Positions 1-7,349 of a stretch of DNA of 12,027 nucleotides are shown piece by piece. The notes beneath the pieces are model-generated. The model had not been told where the DNA came from and made no database searches. It saw nothing but the letters and a program-made list of their open reading frames with translations. Numbering within the stretch: position 1 is the first letter of the stretch; every line of letters starts with the position of its first letter. The stretch covers positions 1-12,027 of the forward strand of contig JAHIQV010000231.1 of NCBI GenBank assembly GCA_018903185.1. Reading direction: 5' to 3'. Position numbers and translations under genes: made by a program. The DNA comes from Gammaproteobacteria bacterium (GTDB taxonomy: Bacteria; Pseudomonadota; Gammaproteobacteria; Burkholderiales; Burkholderiaceae_C).

Positions 1-36
1 GTAGCCAAGTACTCTATCCAGCTGAGCTACAGCCGC
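1..36 (-). tRNA. tRNA-Arg (ACG), 5' part only, cut by window edge
   Basis: Read on the minus strand from 36 down to 1, this is the 5' half of a tRNA. It has a 7-nt acceptor strand (GCGGCTG), TA at positions 8-9, a D arm beginning GCTCAGCTGG, an anticodon 5' stem CTTGG, and the loop start C-T-A-C. U33 followed by A34 and C35 is seen. A34 in bacteria is nearly always the arginine ACG anticodon, so the amino acid is inferred because the third anticodon base lies outside the window. It starts 28 nt after the 3' end of the tRNA upstream of it, so the two are probably co-transcribed. Confidence 0.8.
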
Positions 37-64
37 TAAGCTTTGAATTATAGCACGGGTTTTC

Positions 65-141
65 TGGTAGGCCGTGTTGGACTTGAACCAACGACCAAAG
101 GATTATGAGTCCTCTGCTCTAACCAACTGAGCTAACGGCCC
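65..141 (-). tRNA. tRNA with CAU anticodon, probably tRNA-Ile2 (lysidine type)
   Basis: A full 77-nt cloverleaf can be drawn, including an encoded CCA at 65-67. The acceptor pairs GGGCCGT with ACGGCCT (one G1-U72 wobble). The anticodon stem is GAGGA/TCCTT around the loop CTCATAA, with CAT at plus positions 105-107. The T stem is GTTGG/CCAAC with loop TTCAAGT. A CAU anticodon can mean initiator Met, elongator Met or Ile2. The G1-U72 pair and the loop sequence do not fit an initiator. Pairs C4-G69 and C5-G68 match the known recognition pairs of TilS, the enzyme that makes lysidine at C34, and the variable and T arms resemble E. coli tRNA-Ile2. Automatic tools often label this type tRNA-Met. The tRNA call is very secure and the Ile2 identity is likely but inferred. 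Confidence 0.93.
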
Positions 142-152
142 GCAAGGCGACG

Positions 153-158
153 ATTGTA
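153..158 (-). promoter_or_regulatory. candidate -10 element of the tRNA promoter
   Basis: The minus strand reads TACAAT here, one mismatch from TATAAT, and ends 11 nt before the first base of the CAU tRNA. A start about 7 nt downstream would give a leader of roughly 5 nt. The stretch after the hexamer (CGTCGCC) is GC-rich, as in discriminators of stable-RNA promoters under stringent control. I see no good -35 at the usual spacing, so readthrough from hrcA, whose stop is at 187, may also contribute. Confidence 0.45.
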
Positions 159-186
159 GGGGCAGCGACCGTGGCGCCAGCGGGCT

Positions 187-1212
187 TCAGCCCTGTTTGC
201 CGTGGCTCAGGGCGTTGCTCACCAGCTTGGCCGTCACGTCGACGATCTGGATCATGCGGTCGTAGGGCATGCGCTGTGGTCCGATCACGCCCAGTGTGCC
301 CACCACCTGGCCATCCACCTCGTAGGGTGCGGTGACCACCGACAGGGCTTCGAATGGCACCACCTGGCTCTCGCCACCGATGTAGATGCGCACCCCATCG
401 GCCTGCGCCGATACGTCGAGCAGGCGGATGAGCTGGGTCTTCTGTTCGAACAGGTCGAACATCCGCCGCAGGTTGCCCATGTCGCTGGAAAATTCGCTCA
501 CCGACAGCAGGTTCCGCTCACCGGATACCACCACCTCGTCCTGTTCACCCGTGGCGTCCTCGCCGATGTTCACTGCGGCCTGCATGAGCGAGGCGATCTC
601 GCCCCGCAGCGCATCCACCTCGACTTTCAGGCGCGCGCGCACCTCCTCCATCGTCAGCCCCGAGTAGTGGGCATTGAGGAAGTTGGCCGCTTCCTGCAAC
701 TGGGTCTGGCTGAAGTTCACTTGGGTGTGGATGATGCGGTTCTGCACATCGCCATCGGGCGACACCAGGATCACCAGCACACGGCGCTCGGACAGGCTCA
801 GGAATTCGATGTGCCGGAACACCGAGGCGCGTCGTGGCGCCATCACGACGCCCACAAAGTGCGACAGGCTGGACAACATCTGGGCGGCGTTGCTGATGAC
901 GCGCTGGGGCTGCCCCGCTTCGATGCCGTGCGTCCCCATGTCGCCCACCGCGGAGAACCCTTCCCGCCGCACCGTGAGCATCGTGTCCACAAACAGCCGG
1001 TAGCCCCGCGCCGTGGGAATGCGGCCCGCCGAGGTGTGCGGACTCGCGATGAGACCCAGTTCTTCCAGGTCGCTCATGACGTTGCGGATGGTGGCCGGCG
1101 AAAGCTCCAGCCCCGCTGCCTTCGCCAGCGTTCGCGAACCCACGGGCTGCCCGTCGGCGATGTATCGCTCGACAAGAGCCTTGAGCAACAGTTTGGCGCG
1201 GTCATCCAGCAT
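187..1212 (-). CDS. hrcA: heat-inducible transcription repressor HrcA
   Basis: HrcA is a dimeric DNA-binding repressor of class I heat-shock genes (groESL, sometimes dnaK). It binds CIRCE inverted repeats and is kept active by GroEL. Counting from this start, the protein is 341 aa, the usual family length. The N-terminal winged helix-turn-helix covers about residues 2-70, with the hallmark [18 protein letters not shown] at 38-55 followed by the [15 protein letters not shown] segment. The rest is the effector/dimerisation domain. An ATG 9 nt upstream (1221) would add MAA. I prefer 1212 because family members typically begin MLDDRAK, neither ATG has a Shine-Dalgarno, and a -10-like TAGAAT sits 7 nt before this one. 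No CIRCE element is visible beside the gene, so autoregulation is not supported. It is divergent from the porin and lies 45 nt upstream of the tRNA pair. Confidence 0.96.
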   Translation of the reverse strand: MLDDRAKLLLKALVERYIADGQPVGSRTLAKAAGLELSPATIRNVMSDLEELGLIASPHTSAGRIPTARGYRLFVDTMLTVRREGFSAVGDMGTHGIEAGQPQRVISNAAQMLSSLSHFVGVVMAPRRASVFRHIEFLSLSERRVLVILVSPDGDVQNRIIHTQVNFSQTQLQEAANFLNAHYSGLTMEEVRARLKVEVDALRGEIASLMQAAVNIGEDATGEQDEVVVSGERNLLSVSEFSSDMGNLRRMFDLFEQKTQLIRLLDVSAQADGVRIYIGGESQVVPFEALSVVTAPYEVDGQVVGTLGVIGPQRMPYDRMIQIVDVTAKLVSNALSHGKQG

Positions 1213-1219
1213 GGCAGCC

Positions 1220-1225
1220 ATTCTA
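1220..1225 (-). promoter_or_regulatory. candidate -10 for a leaderless hrcA transcript
   Basis: The minus strand reads TAGAAT, one mismatch from TATAAT, then 7 nt, then the preferred hrcA ATG at 1212. Transcription would begin at or next to the A of the ATG. The hexamer overlaps the alternative upstream ATG at 1221, so using it would favour the shorter HrcA. No clear -35 is seen, so confidence is modest. Confidence 0.35.
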
Positions 1226-1283
1226 AGGAGGCGCAGCGCCCGAACACGGAACGGTGGGTTTTGTACACAACAACTGTATTCAC

Positions 1284-1326
1284 TGGCACACGAATTGCTG
1301 AGCAGATCGAAAGGCCATTCGTGCCA
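1284..1326. repeat. imperfect inverted repeat in the hrcA-porin spacer
   Basis: The left arm TGGCAC(AC)GAAT at 1284-1295 pairs over 10 bp with ATTCGTGCCA at 1317-1326, with a 2-nt bulge on the left arm and a 21-nt loop. The right arm contains TTCGTGC (1318-1324), repeated directly at 1331-1337, where it leads into the next hairpin. It could be a protein-binding site or RNA structure in the porin leader. No function can be assigned from sequence alone. Confidence 0.5.
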
Positions 1327-1334
1327 GCGGTTCG

Positions 1335-1370
1335 TGCACCAAGGGCGTCCAGACGCCCACCCTTGGTGCA
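1335..1370. repeat. strong inverted repeat/hairpin in the hrcA-porin spacer
   Basis: Outer arms TGCACCAA (1335-1342) and TTGGTGCA (1363-1370) are perfect. Inside them GGGCGTC (1343-1349) and GACGCCC (1352-1358) pair perfectly around a 2-nt CA. Only ACCC (1359-1362) is unpaired, giving 15 bp in 36 nt. An alternative register uses 11-bp arms, 1335-1345 with 1360-1370. No T tract follows on either strand, so it does not look like an intrinsic terminator. It lies 113 nt upstream of the porin start and 123 nt upstream of the hrcA start. An operator, a repeat-family element or a leader structure are all possible. Confidence 0.7.
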
Positions 1371-1482
1371 GCGAGTGGCCACGGATCCGTCGAGGCAGCG
1401 AAGTGCCCCCGTGACGCTCCGCTATCGCCGGCCGGATGGCTTTTGTCGTGTCCCCACCCTGTTGTTCATCTGGAGAAAATTC

Positions 1483-2478
1483 ATGAAGTCTGCTTTCAAA
1501 CCTCTGGCCCTCGGCTCTGCCGTTTTCCTGACCGCACTCGGTGCGCAGGCCCAGAGTTCCGTTTCGGTCTACGGCCTGCTCGACCTCAGCATGGGCTCGA
1601 CCAAGGCCCCGGGTGGCGCATCGGTCAAGTCTGTTGACAGCGGAAAAATGACCACCAGCTATTTCGGCTTTGGCGGCAAGGAAGATCTGGGCAGAGGCCT
1701 GTCGGCGGTATTCAAGCTGGAGAGCTTCATGCGCGCCAACACCGGCGCCCAGGGACGGTTCGACGGAGACCCCGCCTTCTCACGTTCGGCCAACGTCGGT
1801 CTGTCCCACCAGGACTACGGCACGTTGACCTTCGGGCGCAACACCACCGCGCTGTTCGTTTCCACACTCATGTACAACGCCTTTGGCGACTCCTTCGGCT
1901 ACTCCCCCAGCATCCGCCACTACTTCACCAGCGGCACCACCACCGGTGACACCGGCTGGAGCGACTCCTTCGCCTACGCCAGCCCGACGTTCGGCGGCGT
2001 GCGTTTTGGTGTCTCGGGTGCGAACAAGAACAGCGGCTCCACCGTCAGCAACGGCGGCAACTGGAGTGCCAACGTGGGTTACGGCGCTGGCCCCGTGTCG
2101 GCATCGCTGGTCGTGCAGCGCGTGAAGAAAGACGGCGCCAGCCCGGTGGCCGACACCCGCACCACCCAGCTCGGCGGTTCTTACGACTTCGGCGTGGTCA
2201 AGGCCTTCGCCCAGTACGGCGAAGTCGAAAACCTGAGCACCCCCAACACCTACAAGATCAGCGGTCTGGGCGCACGCTTCCCCATCGGCACAGGGGCCCT
2301 GCTGGCGCAATGGGGCCAGATCAGCCCCGAGACCGGCGCGGATCGCAAAACCCTGTCGTTCGGCTATGTGCACTCGCTGTCCAAGCGGACCGAGGTGTAC
2401 GCCGTGGGCATGAGCGACAAGGTGGAAGGCCTGTCCAGCGGCTCGGGTTACTCCCTGGGTATCCGTCACCGCTTCTGA
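1483..2478 (+). CDS. outer-membrane porin, Gram-negative Porin_4 type
   Basis: This is a trimeric, probably 16-stranded beta-barrel that lets small hydrophilic solutes cross the outer membrane. The protein is 331 aa, slightly short for the betaproteobacterial family. Residues 1-23 form a signal peptide: basic start with K2 and K6, hydrophobic core about 8-20, cleavage after AQA, mature N-terminus QSSVSVYG. The family start [11 protein letters not shown] follows, then strand-like alternating segments with [19 protein letters not shown] and the GTLTFGRN strand. The chain ends RHRF, the terminal Phe being the BAM recognition signal. The start is set by GGAGA at 1472-1476, 6 nt before the ATG, the clearest Shine-Dalgarno in the window. 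Frame 202-1482 is also open in phase with it but only as antisense of hrcA. The gene stands alone between hrcA and nadK. Substrate specificity cannot be read from the sequence. Confidence 0.95.
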   Translation: MKSAFKPLALGSAVFLTALGAQAQSSVSVYGLLDLSMGSTKAPGGASVKSVDSGKMTTSYFGFGGKEDLGRGLSAVFKLESFMRANTGAQGRFDGDPAFSRSANVGLSHQDYGTLTFGRNTTALFVSTLMYNAFGDSFGYSPSIRHYFTSGTTTGDTGWSDSFAYASPTFGGVRFGVSGANKNSGSTVSNGGNWSANVGYGAGPVSASLVVQRVKKDGASPVADTRTTQLGGSYDFGVVKAFAQYGEVENLSTPNTYKISGLGARFPIGTGALLAQWGQISPETGADRKTLSFGYVHSLSKRTEVYAVGMSDKVEGLSSGSGYSLGIRHRF

Positions 2479-2506
2479 TGCGATCGGGGCGTTGGGCAAC
2501 CCCTCT

Positions 2507-2560
2507 GGAACAGGGCTGTCCGGGCTGGCATGCGCCGTCCGGACAGTTCCAGTTTGTCTG
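2507..2560 (+). terminator. candidate terminator hairpin after the porin
   Basis: CTGTCCGG (2516-2523) pairs perfectly with CCGGACAG (2539-2546). An inner GGC-ATGC-GCC (2527-2536) and an outer GGAA/TTCC (2507-2510 with 2547-2550) can extend the stem. It begins about 30 nt after the porin stop. The following AGTTTGTCTG is only mildly T-rich, so intrinsic termination may be weak or may need Rho. It separates the porin from nadK, which appears to have its own start signals. Confidence 0.45.
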
Positions 2561-2641
2561 TCGCGCACCGGAACGCACCCCCACGTGCAGTGCGGCTGAA
2601 TCACAAGGGTTTTCAGGCGGGTCGGTGCCTTGCGGCTATGT

Positions 2642-2647
2642 TGTAAT
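2642..2647 (+). promoter_or_regulatory. candidate -10 for a leaderless nadK transcript
   Basis: TGTAAT ends 6 nt before the nadK ATG, with no Shine-Dalgarno between. Transcription from it would begin at about the first base of the start codon. A second hexamer, TATGTT at 2637-2642, would start transcription a few bases earlier. I see no convincing -35 for either. Confidence 0.35.
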
Positions 2648-2653
2648 TTGGGC

Positions 2654-3571
2654 ATGAGTCTGCCGCCCGACACCCGCTCCGCACCCGCCCCTGCCGTGCG
2701 AACCCTGCGTTTTTCGCATGTGGCCATCATCGGCAAATACCAGGCCCCGGGCTCGCGCGACGTGGTGGACGAAGTCGCCCATTTCCTGCACGACGAAGGC
2801 TGTGACGTTTCCCTGGAACGTGAAACCGCGCTGAACACCGGCCTGCTGCAATACCCTGCCCTGGACGTGCCCGACATCGGCCACGCCTGTGATCTGGCGC
2901 TGGTGGTCGGTGGCGACGGCACCATGCTGGGCATCGGACGTCAGCTTGCGCGCTATGGCGTGCCGCTCGTTGGCATCAACCAGGGACGCCTGGGTTTCAT
3001 CACCGACATTCCCTTTGGCAGCTACCGGGACAAGCTGCGTGCCATCCTGCATGGCGAGTTCGAAGAAGACCCGCGCGCGCTGATCGCGGCCAGGGTCTGG
3101 CGCGATGGCCAATGCGTGTTCGAGGCCACCGCGCTCAACGACGTGGTGGTCAACCGCGGTGGTGTGGCCAGCATGATCGAGCTGCGCGTGGAGGTGGACG
3201 GCCATTTCGTGGCCAACCAGCGCGCCGACGGCCTGATCATCGCCACCTCGACGGGCTCCACCGCCTATTCGCTGTCGGCCGGCGGGCCGCTGCTGCACCC
3301 GGCCATTGGCGGCTGGGTGATGGTGCCGATCGCGCCGCACACGTTGTCCAACCGCCCCATCGTGCTGCCGGCCCAATGCGAAATCGCGGTCGAGATCGTG
3401 TCGGGCAAAGACGCCAGTGCCAATTTCGACATGCAATCCCTCACCAGTCTGCTGCACGGGGACCGCATCGTGGTGCGGCGCTCCGAGCACACGCTGCGCC
3501 TGCTGCACCCGGTGGGCTGGAGTTACTTCGACACGCTGCGCAAGAAGCTGCACTGGAACGAAGGCGGCTGA
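2654..3571 (+). CDS. nadK: NAD kinase (ATP/polyphosphate-NAD kinase)
   Basis: This cytoplasmic enzyme phosphorylates NAD+ at the 2'-hydroxyl of adenosine ribose to make NADP+, the only de novo source of the cofactor. The protein is 305 aa, normal for the family. The nucleotide-binding motif GGDGT is at residues 86-90 with D88 the catalytic Asp. [10 protein letters not shown] is at 109-118, the NAD-contacting LND at 161-163, and the glycine-rich [15 protein letters not shown] at 199-212. An N-terminal tail of about 20 residues rich in Pro and Ala precedes the first strand (FSHVAIIG). An upstream in-frame ATG at 2630 exists. I prefer 2654 because it fits the family N-terminus and the -10-like TGTAAT lies just before it. 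It is the first gene of a nadK-recN-rapZ run, with recN starting 56 nt downstream. Confidence 0.97.
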   Translation: MSLPPDTRSAPAPAVRTLRFSHVAIIGKYQAPGSRDVVDEVAHFLHDEGCDVSLERETALNTGLLQYPALDVPDIGHACDLALVVGGDGTMLGIGRQLARYGVPLVGINQGRLGFITDIPFGSYRDKLRAILHGEFEEDPRALIAARVWRDGQCVFEATALNDVVVNRGGVASMIELRVEVDGHFVANQRADGLIIATSTGSTAYSLSAGGPLLHPAIGGWVMVPIAPHTLSNRPIVLPAQCEIAVEIVSGKDASANFDMQSLTSLLHGDRIVVRRSEHTLRLLHPVGWSYFDTLRKKLHWNEGG

Positions 3572-3627
3572 ATACCGGTCAAAATACGACCGCTTCATCC
3601 ACCGTTGCTCCTCTCCCTTTCACGCCC

Positions 3628-5271
3628 ATGAGCCTCAGACGCATCGTTTTGCGCGACTTCGTCATCGTGCAGTCGCTCGACCTCGAACTCGAATCAAGTT
3701 TCAGCGTGCTCACGGGCGAGACCGGCGCCGGCAAGTCCATCCTGATCGACGCCCTGCAGCTGGCACTGGGTGCGCGGGCCGACAGCGGCGTGGTGCGCGA
3801 AGGCGCTGCGCGGTGCGAGATTGCCGCTGAATTTGATCTGCCGCCCCATCTGGCACCCTGGCTGGAAGAACAAGGTTTCACACACGACGACCAACTGCTG
3901 CTGCGGCGCACCGTGGATGCCGATGGCCGCAGCCGCGCCTGGATCAACGGCAGCGCCGCCACCATGGCGCAACTCAAGGCCCTGGCCAGCGACCTCGTGG
4001 ACATCCATGGCCAGCACGCCTGGCAAAGCCTGACCCGGTCCGATGCGGTGCGGGCCCTGCTCGACGGCTATGCCGGCATCGACACCACAGCCGCCACCCA
4101 GGCGTGGACCCAGTGGCGGTTGCGCCGCAAGGCACTGGAAACGGCCACCGAACGCCAGAGCACCCTGCACCAGGAAAGCGAACGGCTGGCCTGGCAGATT
4201 GCCGAGCTCGACAAGCTCCAGCCCGCCGACGGTGAATGGGAAGAACTCAACAGCCAGCACAGCCGGCTGGCCAATGCCCAGGCCTTGCTGGACGCGGCCA
4301 ACGCGGCCACGCTGGCGCTGGAAGAGGAAGAGTCCAGTGCCGCAGCGCTGATCCACCGTGCGCTTTCAGCCTTGCAGGCCCAGGCCGGCATCGAAACTCA
4401 ATTCAACGAGCCGGTGCAAGCGCTGGAAGCGGCCCTCGCCCAGGTGCAGGACACCGTGCACAGCCTGCACCAGTACAGCCGGCGCACCGACCTCGACCCC
4501 GCCAGCCTGGCTGCGCTGGACGAGCGGATGGGTCTCTGGATGTCGCTCGCCCGGCGCTACCGTCGGGCCCCCGAGGAGCTGGCAGCGCTGCATGCGCAGT
4601 GGAAGTCGGAGCTCGCCGGCGTGGATCAGGCGCTGGATCTGGCCGCCCTGAACGCGGCCGAGCGCGAGGCCTGGCAGGCTTTCGCCGCCGAACTGCAGAC
4701 CCTGAGCAAACGGCGCCAGCAAGCCGCACCCAAACTCTCCAAAGCGGTCACCGAAACCATGCAGACCCTGGGTTTGCAGGGCGGCCGCTTTGAGGTGGCG
4801 CTGCAGAAGCTCGCCGAACCCCAGGCCCACGGCTGGGAACAGGTGGAGTTTCTCGTGGCGGGCCACGCTGGCGTGAGCCCGCGCCCGGTGGGCAAGGTGG
4901 CGTCGGGTGGCGAGCTCTCGCGCATCGCGCTCGCCATCTCGGTCGTCACCAGCCAGCTGGGCCAGGCGCCCACGCTGATCTTTGACGAGGTGGACTCGGG
5001 CATCGGTGGCGCCGTCGCCCACACCGTGGGCCAGTTGCTGCGCCAGCTGGGCCAGGACCGCCAGGTGCTCGCCGTGACCCACCTGCCCCAGGTCGCCGCC
5101 TGCGCCGACCACCACCTGCTGGTGAGCAAACAGCTGCAGGGCCCGCAGACCCTGAGCACGGTTGCCCCCATCACACGCGATCACCGGGTCGTCGAGCTCG
5201 CCCGCATGCTCGGCGGCAACGAACGCTCCGAAGTTTCGCTTGCCCACGCCCGCGAGTTGCTCACGCCATGA
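3628..5271 (+). CDS. recN: DNA repair protein RecN (SMC-like ATPase)
   Basis: RecN is an SMC-family ATPase that acts with RecA at double-strand breaks, bridging and aligning DNA. The protein is 547 aa, close to E. coli RecN (553). Walker A GETGAGKS is at 30-37 in the N-terminal half-ATPase. A long Ala/Gln/Glu-rich helical stretch, roughly 160-380, is the short coiled-coil arm. The C-terminal half-ATPase has the ABC signature SGGELSR at 426-432 and Walker B LIFDEVD, with D453 and E454. The start follows family N-termini ([11 protein letters not shown]), but there is no Shine-Dalgarno: the 30 nt before it are mostly pyrimidine. TCAAAAT at 3579-3585 could be a weak -10. No LexA palindrome (CTG-N10-CAG) is visible upstream, although recN is an SOS gene in E. 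coli. The stop overlaps the rapZ start as ATGA. Confidence 0.97.
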   Translation: MSLRRIVLRDFVIVQSLDLELESSFSVLTGETGAGKSILIDALQLALGARADSGVVREGAARCEIAAEFDLPPHLAPWLEEQGFTHDDQLLLRRTVDADGRSRAWINGSAATMAQLKALASDLVDIHGQHAWQSLTRSDAVRALLDGYAGIDTTAATQAWTQWRLRRKALETATERQSTLHQESERLAWQIAELDKLQPADGEWEELNSQHSRLANAQALLDAANAATLALEEEESSAAALIHRALSALQAQAGIETQFNEPVQALEAALAQVQDTVHSLHQYSRRTDLDPASLAALDERMGLWMSLARRYRRAPEELAALHAQWKSELAGVDQALDLAALNAAEREAWQAFAAELQTLSKRRQQAAPKLSKAVTETMQTLGLQGGRFEVALQKLAEPQAHGWEQVEFLVAGHAGVSPRPVGKVASGGELSRIALAISVVTSQLGQAPTLIFDEVDSGIGGAVAHTVGQLLRQLGQDRQVLAVTHLPQVAACADHHLLVSKQLQGPQTLSTVAPITRDHRVVELARMLGGNERSEVSLAHARELLTP

Positions 5272-6215
5272 ACGCCACCGTTCTCCCGCCTGCCGCCGGC
5301 GACAGCGAAGTGCCCCCCGCGATCGAGCTGGTGCTGATCACCGGCATGTCGGGCTCGGGCAAGTCGATCGCGCTGACCGCACTGGAGGATCTCGGTTTCT
5401 ATTGCGTGGACAATCTCCCACCGGAACTGCTGACCTCGTTCATCGCTCTGGAGCAGAGTCATCGCGCCAGCAAAGTGGCCATCGCCATGGATGTGCGCAG
5501 TGCAGCCTCCCTGCCGGGTCTGCCCGAACGGCTTGAGCAGGTCAGGAACCAGCCTGGACAGAACATCCATTTGCGCACCGTGTTCCTGGAAGCGACCACC
5601 GACACCCTCGTGAGGCGCTTCTCCGAAACGCGGCGACTTCATCCGCTTTCGCTCAAACAAGCCGACGACCAGCACCGCGCGCTCACCGACGCCATCGAAC
5701 ACGAACGAGAGTTGCTGTCGGAGCTGCGTGAAACTGCGCTGGTGCTTGACACCAGCCTCATCCGGCCAGCCCAGCTGCGCAGCCACATCAAGGACCTGCT
5801 GGGTACCGGACAAGCCCCGCTCACCCTCGTGTTCGAGTCCTTTGCCTTCAAGCGTGGCGTGCCGATGGACGCCGACTTCGTCTTCGACGTGCGCATGCTG
5901 CCCAACCCGCACTACGAGCCCGCACTCAAACCCCTGACCGGGTGCGACGAACCGGTGGCCCGCTACCTGGCCGAACAGGCCGAGGTGCAGGCCATGGAGC
6001 AGCAGATCGGCGCATTCCTGCGCCACTGGCTGCCCCAGATGCTGAGAGACCACCGCAGCTATGTCACCGTGGCCATCGGCTGCACCGGCGGGCAGCACCG
6101 CTCGGTCTACCTGGTCGAGCGCCTGGCACAGGCTTTTGCGGCCGACTGGGCCACCCGGCTGCGGCACCGTGAAATCGATGGCTGGCCAGCCTCTGCGCGA
6201 TCCGCCATGCCGTGA
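5268..6215 (+). CDS. rapZ: RNase adapter protein RapZ (YvcJ/UPF0042 family nucleotide-binding protein)
   Basis: In E. coli, RapZ binds small RNAs and presents GlmZ to RNase E, controlling glucosamine-6-phosphate synthase. In other bacteria the family is a GTP/ATP-binding regulator. The protein is 315 aa against 284 in E. coli, with about 20 extra N-terminal residues and a tail of about 10 after the last helix. Walker A GMSGSGKS is at 26-33, followed by the family motif [12 protein letters not shown] and, further on, RRLHPL. The C-terminal RNA-binding domain carries the conserved [10 protein letters not shown] at 271-280. The ATG overlaps the recN stop by 4 nt, which implies translational coupling. 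This differs from E. coli, where rapZ is in the rpoN operon. Whether a GlmZ-like target exists here cannot be told. It converges on mutY with only 33 nt between stops. That spacer holds a short GCGC-AAA-GCGC hairpin (6222-6232) but no T-rich terminator. Confidence 0.96.
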   Translation: MNATVLPPAAGDSEVPPAIELVLITGMSGSGKSIALTALEDLGFYCVDNLPPELLTSFIALEQSHRASKVAIAMDVRSAASLPGLPERLEQVRNQPGQNIHLRTVFLEATTDTLVRRFSETRRLHPLSLKQADDQHRALTDAIEHERELLSELRETALVLDTSLIRPAQLRSHIKDLLGTGQAPLTLVFESFAFKRGVPMDADFVFDVRMLPNPHYEPALKPLTGCDEPVARYLAEQAEVQAMEQQIGAFLRHWLPQMLRDHRSYVTVAIGCTGGQHRSVYLVERLAQAFAADWATRLRHREIDGWPASARSAMP

Positions 6216-6248
6216 TCCAGGGCGCAAAGCGCGTGGCCATGCGGAGCC

Positions 6249-7349
6249 TCAATCGGGCAGCTGCATGAGCAACTGGCGCACGGGTGCTGGCAGGCCCAGC
6301 CTGTCAAGGCCCTCCATGTCCACCCAGCGCCCGCTGTCATCGCCAGACACCGGCGTGTGAGACATCTCCAGCAACAACGGATGCAGGCGCAGTTCACGGT
6401 GCGTGAGGCTGTGCGCCACCGGCGCCAAGGCCTGCATGCGGCCGGTGTTCGGCGGCAGCACTGCCAGGGCCGAGGCCTCATCGGCAAACACGGGCGTGCA
6501 AAACAGACCGGCCCAGATGCCCGCGTTCGGACGGCGTTCCAGCCAGATCCGGTGCGCCCCGTCGTTTGACGGTGAACGCAGAACCAGCAGCCACCAGCTT
6601 TCGTGTCGCCGCTTGAGGGTTCGGGTCTTGACGGGATAGCGGCTGGCCGTGCCGTCCTGACCCGACCGGCACAGGACCAGCACCGGACACGCCGCACACG
6701 ACGGCCGGCTGCGCGAACACAACGTGGCTCCCAGGTCCATCAGCCCTTGCGTGTAAGCCACCATGTCGCCCGCTGCGGGTTGCTCGGGCAGCAAGGCCTG
6801 CGCGATCTCCCACAGACGGCGCTGCTGCGCGGCCTGTGCCAGGTCCCCGTCAAACGCCAGCAGACGCGTGAGCACGCGCCGCACGTTGCCATCCAGAATT
6901 GAAATCCGCTCGCCATGGCAGAACGCGGCAATGGCTGCCGCCGTCGACGCGCCAATGCCCGGGAGGGTCTGCAGCTCGCTGGACGTTGACGGGAAAACGC
7001 CCGCGTGCTGTGCCACCACCACCTGGGCGCAGCGGTGCAGGTTGCGCGCCCGGCTGTAGTAACCCAGACCGCTCCAGAGCGCCATCACCTCATCGGGTGT
7101 TGCGCTGGCCAGGGCCTGCACGTCCGGGAACCGCGCCAGAAAGCGCGGAAAGTAGTTCAGCACGGTGCTGACCTGAGTCTGTTGCAGCATGACTTCGGAC
7201 AGCCACACGCGGTAAGGGTCGCGCGTCCCCTGCCAGGGCAGCCCATGGCGCCCGCTGTGGCGTTGCCACTGCATCAGCACCTGTGAAAATTCGACAGGCA
7301 GGGCGGCTCCGGCAACCGATGGTTTCCCGCATTCCGTCGCAACACTCAT
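6249..7349 (-). CDS. mutY: A/G-specific adenine DNA glycosylase MutY
   Basis: MutY removes adenine mispaired with 8-oxoguanine, preventing G:C to T:A transversions, and is one arm of the GO system. The protein is 366 aa (E. coli 350). The catalytic Glu is E52 in SEVMLQQTQV. The helix-hairpin-helix is LPGIGASTAAAIAAF at 129-143, and the catalytic Asp is D153 in ILDGNVRRVLTR. The [4Fe-4S] cysteines are C211, C218, C221 and C227 (C-X6-C-X2-C-X5-C). The C-terminal NUDIX-like domain that recognises 8-oxoG includes RRPNAGIWAGLF near 272-283. All catalytic and cluster residues are present. The N-terminus is about 15-18 residues longer than in E. coli. The start is chosen because its ATG overlaps the stop of the upstream GTPase gene (ATGA), implying coupled translation. 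It is last in the mutM-GTPase-mutY run. Confidence 0.97.
   Translation of the reverse strand: MSVATECGKPSVAGAALPVEFSQVLMQWQRHSGRHGLPWQGTRDPYRVWLSEVMLQQTQVSTVLNYFPRFLARFPDVQALASATPDEVMALWSGLGYYSRARNLHRCAQVVVAQHAGVFPSTSSELQTLPGIGASTAAAIAAFCHGERISILDGNVRRVLTRLLAFDGDLAQAAQQRRLWEIAQALLPEQPAAGDMVAYTQGLMDLGATLCSRSRPSCAACPVLVLCRSGQDGTASRYPVKTRTLKRRHESWWLLVLRSPSNDGAHRIWLERRPNAGIWAGLFCTPVFADEASALAVLPPNTGRMQALAPVAHSLTHRELRLHPLLLEMSHTPVSGDDSGRWVDMEGLDRLGLPAPVRQLLMQLPD

Noticed and set aside
182..193. Terminator at the hrcA stop (GGGCT-TC-AGCCC)
   Set aside because: The stem is short with a 2-nt loop, spans the stop codon, and is followed by GC-rich sequence without a T tract.
1273..1289. Possible LexA box beginning ACTGTAT
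   Set aside because: Only the left half matches. The position of the second half reads CAC instead of CAG and the symmetry is lost.
202..1482. Long plus-strand open frame running antisense to hrcA and in phase into the porin
   Set aside because: It has His/Gln/Arg-rich low-complexity content and mirrors hrcA codons. HrcA itself has clear motifs and the porin has its own Shine-Dalgarno and signal peptide at 1483, so the extension is a GC-bias artefact.
1222..1482. CIRCE element expected beside hrcA
   Set aside because: No TTAGCACTC-N9-GAGTGCTAA or close variant is seen in the spacer or anywhere I could spot in the window. Its targets must lie elsewhere.
6216..6248. Bidirectional terminator between rapZ and mutY
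   Set aside because: Only a 4-bp GCGC-AAA-GCGC hairpin and an imperfect TCCGC/GCGGA pair (6201-6205 with 6241-6245) are present, with no T or A tract on either side. Support is too weak.
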